Origin: Hyaloraphidium curvatum
Taxonomy: Eukaryota > Monoblepharomycota > Hyaloraphidiomycetes > Hyaloraphidiales > Hyaloraphidiaceae
Assembly: GCA_025558095.1 (NCBI GenBank)
Contig: JAIVFI010000021.1
Coordinates: 642,499 to 706,498, forward strand
Direction of reading: 5' to 3'
DNA length: 64,000 bases
How positions within the stretch are numbered: position 1 is the first letter of the stretch; the number at the start of each line of letters is the position of its first letter. The position numbers were made by a program, and so were the translations under genes. The notes beneath the pieces were generated by a model. That model had not been told where the DNA came from, did not search any database, and saw only the letters and a list, made by a program, of their open reading frames with translations. Below, piece by piece: positions 57,326 to 64,000 of the stretch.

Positions 57326-57388
57326 GTCTGACATTCGGACAAGGGTATTTTCATTTTCGGTTCGGAGGCGTGGAGGCGTCGGTCCTCG

Positions 57389-57487
57389 CGATCGACTCGT
57401 GATCGACTCGTGATCGACTCGCGATCGACTCGCGAGTGACTCGCGAGTCACTCGCGAGCGACTCGCGAGCGACTCGCAAGTGACTCG
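57389..57487 (+). repeat. Nine tandem 11-bp repeats in putative U3
   Basis: Consecutive units tgatcgactcg, cgatcgactcg, cgagtgactcg, cgagtcactcg, cgagcgactcg (x2) and caagtgactcg, in register over 99 bp. They end 20 bp before the TATA box. Several contain TGACTC or GAGTCA, the core of AP-1/Gcn4-type bZIP sites. Confidence 0.85.
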
Positions 57488-57507
57488 GCACAGCCACCCT
57501 CCTGGGA

Positions 57508-57515
57508 TATATAAA
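57508..57515 (+). promoter_or_regulatory. TATA box of gypsy element C LTR
   Basis: TATATAAA, in the context gggatatataaagagcg, about 450 bp upstream of the gag ATG. It is well placed to start the element RNA within the LTR. Confidence 0.65.
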
Positions 57516-57963
57516 GAGCGGGACATGTAACAGTACAATCTTGATCGCCAGTTGACTCTACGTGCTCTCCGTGTCGTTCGACCACCGTGCGGAACCCCGC
57601 CCGGCCGGATCCTCGTTCTGAGAGCCCTTGGGACGCACCCCGGGAGACATCCCGTAACCTCTTTCCCCCGGCTACAGTCAAGTATCTTCAGCGCTGTTCG
57701 CTTATTCATATTCAGGGCCTATCCGACCCGAAGAGCCGAGCGGGATTCGCGCGCCGGGTTAGAGCTTCAGGCCCGGTTCCGACCCGGACCGTCGCACTGG
57801 TCCGACCTCCGTGATCCTGCTCTCGGGTCTTCGACACCTCGTTCGACTTCAGTTTCGACTTCGATAATCCAAAAACAACTTCGCCTGGCACCGGCGCTTG
57901 TCGACTGCCACTCTTTTCTGTCAACCGTATTCCGTCAACCAAGTTCATTCCCCTTCGCCAAAC

Positions 57964-59619
57964 ATGGACCCCGTTCAAGAAGCCGCCCCTCAGCAGGAGG
58001 TTCAGCAGCCTCAGGAAGCTAACGATTTGCAGAACAACCCGCAGGCCCAGGCGATTATCCAAGCTGCGCAGGCCGCGATCCAGCAAGTCGGCGCCGCCGC
58101 CAACGACGTCGCCCAACTCGCCGCCCAGCAAGCCGCCCAGCAAGCCGTCGCCGATCAGCTTGCCGCTCAGCTCGTGGCGCAACAGACCGCTCAGCAGTTG
58201 CCAGCTGCCCAAGTTCAACAGCAAGCCGCCGCCGAGCAGCTTGCAGCGCAGCAGCTCCAGCAGCTCGCCGCACAGCAGCAGGGTCAGCGGAGCGAGCAAG
58301 CCCCGGCTGTCAACGCTGCCGCCGCTGGTCTCCAGCCGCAGCAGTTCGTCGACGCCGTACGGGCCATCGTTGGCGCTCAGCCGCCGAACGATGGAAGCAC
58401 CGGCCTCCCCCAGGCGGATCGCCAGGGCGGAGCCGCCAAGCTCCCGGCTCAGCTGCTGCCTGCTTCTGTTCAGCCCTTCGATCCCGCTACGCAGGACCCG
58501 GAAGACTTCTTCCGCGACCTCACTACGGTTCTCACGGCGTTCGGCTCCATCAACAACCTCGTCAAGGTCTTCCCGGTCTTCCTTGGGCCTCTGCCGCGCG
58601 CAATGTGGCACAACATCACGCCGCAGAACCGCCCTCCGGACTATCCCGCGACGGCCACCTATCCTCCGGTGACCCAGAACGATGTGCTTGCCTGGCTACG
58701 CTACCACTTCGAGCCCCGCGACGCATCGATGCATTATCGCCGGCACTACAACACGATTCAGATGACCAACGATGAGACCCTCGACGCCTTCGTTGCCCGC
58801 GTATCCCTGGCCGAGACGCGTTTCCTCTCGCACTGCGGCGATCAGCTTCCTACCAGGGAAGTGCAAGACAGCGTGTACGGCCAGAACCTGCTCTACGGAC
58901 TGCGCCCGGAGCTACGCGGGAAGGCGCTGGAGCTCCTCGGGGATCACCTCATCAACCGCACTTCCGTCACCAAGGTCATCGAGAAGATGCGCACCGTCAT
59001 GCAAGCATCGGGCCCTGCGCAGCCGCGCGACATCCGTTTCCTGGGCCAGAACTCGATTTCGGAGATTCCGGCTCTGGTCGGCCAGCACTCGTCTTCGGGC
59101 TCCTCCAAGGCGACCGACAAGGCGACGACGGAAGTGCTGCTGGCTCATACGCAGGCTCTCACAAAGCTGCTGGAGCCTAAGGGAGAGCGCAGGCCCACCG
59201 GTGGACCGCCGGGGGAGTCTGCGTTCCGGCCTCCGCGCCGTTTCGTCCCCTTCCAGTCTCGTCGGAGCCAGCCGTTGCCGCCTTCGGGGCCGAACAGCGA
59301 CCTCGTCGAGATCAAGGAGCTCATCACCAAGCTGCTGCCGTCGCCTCGCCATCAGGTTCAGGCCGCGGAGACCAGGTCGAACCCCCCCGCGAGGCCTCCT
59401 CCGATCGATCGGCCCCGTCAGCAGCAGGAGCGCCAGGATCGCCGGCCCTTCACCTCGGAGTACCGCGACCAGAAGCGCTTCCAGCCTCGCCACTGCCATC
59501 TCTGTGGCATGGATGGGCATGCTCAGGACGAGTGCTGGGAGTTGGAGAAGAATGCCAACCGCCGCCCACTCAACTGGAAGTCTCGCCTCGGCAACACCCC
59601 TTCGATGCCAAAAAACTAG
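57964..59619 (+). CDS. Gag of gypsy element C
   Basis: 551 residues, ATG at 57964 in strong context (aaacATGg); an open stretch upstream (from 57898) is 5' leader. The first 110 residues are extremely Gln/Ala-rich. A capsid-like region follows (DPEDFFRDLTTVLTAFG, LAWLRYHFEPRDASMHYRRH, LYGLRPELRGKALELLGDHL). The C-terminus is basic and ends in one CCHC zinc knuckle, CHLCGMDGHAQDEC. The stop TAG (59617-59619) is directly preceded by a slippery heptamer used to enter pol. Confidence 0.88.
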   Translation: MDPVQEAAPQQEVQQPQEANDLQNNPQAQAIIQAAQAAIQQVGAAANDVAQLAAQQAAQQAVADQLAAQLVAQQTAQQLPAAQVQQQAAAEQLAAQQLQQLAAQQQGQRSEQAPAVNAAAAGLQPQQFVDAVRAIVGAQPPNDGSTGLPQADRQGGAAKLPAQLLPASVQPFDPATQDPEDFFRDLTTVLTAFGSINNLVKVFPVFLGPLPRAMWHNITPQNRPPDYPATATYPPVTQNDVLAWLRYHFEPRDASMHYRRHYNTIQMTNDETLDAFVARVSLAETRFLSHCGDQLPTREVQDSVYGQNLLYGLRPELRGKALELLGDHLINRTSVTKVIEKMRTVMQASGPAQPRDIRFLGQNSISEIPALVGQHSSSGSSKATDKATTEVLLAHTQALTKLLEPKGERRPTGGPPGESAFRPPRRFVPFQSRRSQPLPPSGPNSDLVEIKELITKLLPSPRHQVQAAETRSNPPARPPPIDRPRQQQERQDRRPFTSEYRDQKRFQPRHCHLCGMDGHAQDECWELEKNANRRPLNWKSRLGNTPSMPKN

Positions 59620-59657
59620 CTTTGCCCTCAGTGCCGCACGGCCATAGGGGGGCAGAG
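59610..59657 (+). promoter_or_regulatory. -1 programmed ribosomal frameshift signal
   Basis: Heptamer A-AAA-AAC (59610-59616) in the correct phase with gag codons (CCA AAA AAC TAG). Three bases later a 10-bp stem can form: ctttgccctc (59620-59629) with gggggcagag (59648-59657), two T-G wobbles, 18-nt loop. A -1 slip continues as KKLALPSV into the pol frame. Confidence 0.75.
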
Positions 59658-62600
59658 ATCCAAGCTCTTGAACCACATGTGGAACCTCTTCCTGGAACTT
59701 CCCCGCTGCCGGACGGCACGGACCCTTCATCTCCTGGCGGATCGCCGGAGTTGTCGGATTCCGCGACCGATGAACCGACGGCGGAGGAACACGTTCATCA
59801 TTGGCCCTTCGGGGGCACGGAGTACATCCTCTTCCTCGAGGCGGAGGCAGCTCGACAGGCCGCCGTTCGTCAGCAGCGGGAGGCGCTCATGCCGATCGAC
59901 GAGACCCTGGCCCCGCCGCCGGCAGCGGATTCGGCGTCGCCCGGCTCGGTCGAGGTCGTGGGAAACGGTGAACCGGCGGCACAGGATGCGGACGCGGGAT
60001 CAGCGGATGCACCTATGCACGAGGGCCCGACCGTCCGCGCCGTTCCCGGACCTTTCGAAAGGCCCCCTCCTCCTTCCGCCTACGCACGACCACCGCTGCC
60101 TGGCCCTCGGCCTCGCCCGCGGCCACCTGCTCCGGTTGCCCCTCCGCCGGATCGCTGGACGTGGACTTCTCAAGTGCAGTTCCACTATCAGGCGGCACGC
60201 GTTTCGGCATGGGTCAACGGCGTGAATACCCCCGCGGCCCTCGTCGACTCCGGTGCCTCAGTGGTGGCGGTTCGGTCGTCCTTCTTCTGCCGGATCCACC
60301 CGTCGCCACCGATCAAACCATGGACACTCGGCACCCTCAGCACGGCCGCGGCCGGCGGAACCATGTGGGTCCGCGGAGTTGCTAAGATGGACATCCTGGT
60401 CGGGAATCAACACTGCGTCATGGACGTCGCCATCATGGACGGTCTCATGGACGACGTGATCCTCGGCACCCCTTGGCTCTCCGCCCTACGCGTTCAGATG
60501 GACTGGGAGACGCCGGTCCTCTATTTCAAGGACGATCCGGAGGGGGTCGTCGTGCCAATGCACATTGTTGCGCGACCGCTCTTCGGATCACACCTGGTCG
60601 CCCCGCTCCATTCAACCACCTCCATCACGGTCTACCCCAACGAGGACGTCTCGATCACCGCTGAGCTGGCCCCGACGACTCCCTTGGCGACCGTCGTGGA
60701 GATGGACTTGACAGGGGTCATCGAGACGCCGAACACTTCGCCGTTCGATCGCCTCTTCATCATCCCGTCGGCGACGCCCGACAGAGACGGTCGGCTGCCG
60801 ATTCTCATCCGCAACTACGGGACGACACCGGTCACGATCGGCCCGGGCACCCACCTCGGCCGCTTCCGCGTGCGGATTCCTGGATTTCTCGCTCCGGAAC
60901 CGCCCACGTATCTGGCTCCCGCGCAGATCTCGATGCTGGAGCCCGAGCTGCCCCACACCGAACCGGCCGAATCCACGCTCACGGTCGAGGAGACCATCGA
61001 TCTGTTCGCGGTGCCCTCGCCGGGATCGATTGGACCACCTCAGCCTCCCGGCGTGGAGCCTCCTCCGGTCGAGGCTATCGAGCTCAAGATGGACCAAACG
61101 ATCCTGAGCGAGGGGGACAAACCTCGTTTCCATAAGCTCTGCGACCGCTACCGGGACGTGTTTGGTCCTTGGATCGGCAAGCTGCGCAACCATCGCTTCC
61201 GGATCGACACGGGCGACCTCAAGCCGATCCACCAGATGCCGTACCGGACCCCGTTCCGGCTTCGCGGGGAAATGGACAAGATCATCGACGACCTGCTCGT
61301 GCAGGGCGTAGTCGTCCCCTCGCGAAGCCCCTGGGCCACGCCCTGCATCATGGTGCCAAAAGGGCACGGCTCGGGCGAATGGCGCCTGGTGATCGATTAC
61401 CGGAAGCTCAACGCCGCCACCAAGCGCGACGTCTACCCGATGAAGAACCCAAGCGACACTCTCGCTCTCCTCAGCGCGGCCAAGGTGTGGAGCGTTTGCG
61501 ACATCCGCTCCGGCTTTTGGCACGTGGAGGTGGCCGACGAGGACAAGGAAAAGACGGCCTTCACGACGCACCGCGGTCTCTACCAGTGGGAGCGGATGGC
61601 CATGGGCTTTACCAACGCTCCTGCAACCTTTGCTCGGACGAGCTCCTCGCCGGCCTCCAGTGGTACTGCTTGGTGGTCTTCATCGACGACATCATTATCT
61701 TCTCGCAGACGGTCGACGAGCACCTCGTGCACCTGGAGCTCCTCTTTGACCGACTGCGCGAGGCCGGGATGACTCTGAAGCTGGCCAAATGCAAGTTCTT
61801 CCGCCGCGAGGTCAAATACCTCGGGCATTACGTCACCGCCGACGGCCTCAAGGTCGACCCCGAGAAGACCCGCGCGGTGGACCAGTTCCCCCGCCCAACG
61901 ACCAAGAAGGAGCTCCAATCGTTTCTCGGCCTCTCCAACTACTATCGCCCCTTCATTGCCGGCTACGCCAACATTGCCAGCCCGCTCACCCGCCTGACGC
62001 AGGACGGCGTCTCGGTCTCTCGGGCCTGGGACGACGCATGCGAGGCCGCCTTCCGTATGCTAAAGGAACGGCTTACGTCGGCGCCCGTGCTCCGTCGCCC
62101 CGACTTTTCCAAGCGCTTCGTCTTGTTCACGGATGCCAGCGATATCGGCCTCGGCGCGGTGCTCAGCCAGCGGGACTCCGATGGCAAGGAGTACGTCATC
62201 GCCTACGCCAGCCGCGCTCTGCAGCCGAACGAGCGCAAGTGGGACACTCGGGAGCGCGAAGCCCTGGCCGTTGTTTGGGCATGCGAGCATTTCCGGGCGT
62301 ATTTGATCGGGGACGAGTTTGAGGTGGTCACCGACCATAGCGCCCTCAAATGGCTCTTGGAGACCTCCAAGCCGGGCCGCCTACAGCGCTGGATCCTCCG
62401 GCTCTCGGACTTCAGGTTCCAGATCATCCATCGCTCGGGCAAAGCGAACTCCAACGCCGACTTCCTGTCTCGTCAGCTCGTGGCGCCGTCGCCCGACGAG
62501 GACGTGCCTATGGGCGACCCCGAGGAAATCTTGGACATCCCTGCCTTTTGGCCCCCAAACCCTCCCGACCCCTTGCCTTTTTCTTCTTTTTCTGGGGGGG

Positions 62601-64000
62601 GACGGGCGCCCGGATTCCTCTCCGGGAGTGATCTCGGTCAGACTTCCCGTTCTTCGTCAACCCCAGTCACCGAGTCAGACTCGGGACGAGCTACTGCGGG
62701 TTCCTCAGTCAATTGTGAATCAATGGAGCGAGTGCTGTCTGGCACGGAGTTCCCGGCCACGGTTGCCGCAGTGGAGGGAACCCTGTGGAGCGATCCGGGG
62801 ACCCTGCCCGAGGCTGCGGCACCGGAGACGCAGATCCTCCTGCCGATCCCAACGACGAACGCACAGGTCGACCCGGCAGACGTGCCTGAGCGAGACCTGG
62901 CGTTCCTTCATCCGGCACTGCTTGAGGTGCTACCCGATGTCGGGGGCATCAGTGCTATTGACCTTGCCGACGTCAGATCCCGGGATGCCTTGCGCAAAGT
63001 GCAAGAAGCCGACGTCGAGACCAGCGCGCTGATCCGCTTCGTGCGAGACGGGGAGCTCCCTCCCAACGTGAATCTGGCCAAATTCTGCAAGAAGTACGGC
63101 GAGCAGTACTTCCTCGCTACGGACGGCGTGCTCTGCCGGCGCGATGTACTCGCGACTGGTACCCGTCGTATCCCGGTCACCCAGCTCGTGATACCGCACG
63201 AGCTGAGGGAGGCCTACCTGCAACGTGCGCACGACGATCCCCTGAGCGGGCACGTCGGGCGACACCGGGCGTACAGCAATCTGCGGCGCCGCGTATATTG
63301 GGTCGGCATGGCGCACGACGTTCGCCGCTGGACGCGAGCCTGCCTTACATGCATGACCCGGAAGATGCCTTCGGTATCGAACCAGGGCTTACTGAAATCG
63401 GTTCCTCTCACAGGTCCCAACGAGGACATCTACATCGACTACATCGGCGAGATCAATCCGGCCACGCCCCGCGGCAACAAGTACCTTCTCGTCGTCTACG
63501 ATCCGTTCACTAAATGGGTCGCGGCGTATCCGACTCCGGACCTCTCTGGGCCGACGACGGCGAAGCTGCTCTATACGCGATGGATTCTCGAGCACGGTCT
63601 TCCGAAGCGGATTCACCACGACAACGCCTCGAACCTGGACAACCATTACATGGAGTACCTGCTCAAGCTACTCGGCATCAACCGGGGCCTGGTCACGGTT
63701 GGGCATCCCAGGGCTTCCCTCGCGGAGCGCCCGAACCGGTGGATCATCGACGCCCTGAGCGCAGCGGTCTCCAAGAACTACCAGACATGGGACGAGGACA
63801 TCGTGGGGGTCATCTTTGCCTTCCGGACCTCCATCCACGCGACGACCGGCGAAACTCCGTTCTTTCTGATGCATGGTCGGGATGCTCGTATTCCGCTCGA
63901 CCTACTTTACGACGAGACCGAGATTCGCGAGCCAGTGCACCTGCGGGCCAGCGACGAGGAGGACAAGAAGACAGAGGATGAGCGCCGGCGGACCTCTCGT
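59614..64000 (+). pseudogene. Pol of gypsy element C (protease-RT-RNase H-integrase), one frameshift
   Basis: Expressed as Gag-Pol by frameshift; open in the -1 frame from the slip site. Protease VDSGASVVAVRSSFF with ILGTPWL. RT from EMDKIIDDLLVQGVVVPS through GEWRLVIDYRKLNA and FTNAPATFAR. At about 61637 the frame changes: LMDELLAG-type sequence lacks its first residues and continues as DELLAGLQWYCLVVFIDDII in the next frame, as if 7 nt were lost. From there it is open without a stop to 64000. RT catalytic FIDD; RNase H LFTDASDIGLGAVL and DHSALKWLLE; integrase zinc region HVGRHR...CLTCMTRK, and D-D-E core YIDYIGEI, IHHDNASN and LAERPNRW. All active-site residues remain; only the frameshift breaks it. 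Confidence 0.85.

Larger units (their letters stand above)
57330..64000 (+). mobile_element. Ty3/gypsy element C (runs off window end)
   Basis: Plus strand. A probable 5' LTR begins about 57325-57345, where fragment B stops, and carries an 11-bp repeat block and a TATA box. Gag starts at 57964, pol follows by -1 frameshift, and integrase is still open at 64000. The 3' LTR is outside the window, so exact LTR ends and target duplication cannot be set. The high GC and codon use resemble the host genes more than elements A or the copia do. Confidence 0.85.

Noticed and set aside
57552-58611. Minus-strand frames of about 300 codons opposite the gag gene (Leu/Gly/Asp-rich)
   Set aside because: Antisense of Gln/Ala-rich Gag codons; no domain, no start context.

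Overview
The window is eukaryotic nuclear DNA. It has dense genes, spliceosomal introns that are nearly all 42-71 nt long, and intergenic gaps as small as 49 bp. Twelve host protein genes can be read. A muscle/non-muscle type myosin II heavy chain points to the Amorphea (opisthokont or amoebozoan side, most likely a compact unicellular lineage), but nothing in the sequence fixes the species. GC-rich codon third positions are the norm.

Layout. 1-6273 (+) is the 3' two-thirds of a myosin II heavy chain, cut by the window start. 6323-17210 holds three likely secretory-pathway glycan enzymes on the minus strand (an NXPE-like PC-esterase, a GT90/CAP10 glycosyltransferase and a sulfotransferase-like protein). 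Among them lie SURF4 (ER cargo receptor), LSM2 (U6 snRNP/mRNA decay), a TBC-domain Rab GAP, ATP10 (mitochondrial ATP synthase assembly) and the CK2 beta subunit. 17315-21512 holds p23/SBA1, ribosomal protein eL6 and eIF3e. 21513-23578 has no gene I can support except a decayed tRNA. 23579-26178 is an eight-exon gene of unknown function with an AT-hook. 26179-27826 looks empty.

From 27827 onward the sequence changes character. An intron-bearing tRNA-Leu(AAG) gene (27827-27932) is followed directly by about 15.5 kb of tandem repeats (to 43481). The repeat unit is the 3' tail of that tRNA plus its downstream flank, in 233-, 235-, 260- and 395-bp versions. A copia element on the minus strand (43482-48976) sits in the last satellite unit. 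A LINE (48977 to about 53463, plus strand) interrupts the upstream LTR of the copia element. The LINE is joined to two decayed minus-strand gypsy fragments (about 53464-57325). A younger plus-strand gypsy element (about 57330 to beyond 64000) follows.

Most notable: a satellite apparently born from a tRNA gene tail; a LINE whose ORF1 and ORF2 share one frame and are split only by a UAG, with part of the endonuclease lying before the first ATG of ORF2; a textbook A-AAA-AAC -1 frameshift site next to the gag stop of the gypsy element; and nine 11-bp repeats just upstream of the TATA box of that same element. Exon boundaries were inferred by eye from reading frame, splice-site motifs and protein-family continuity; no search was run.
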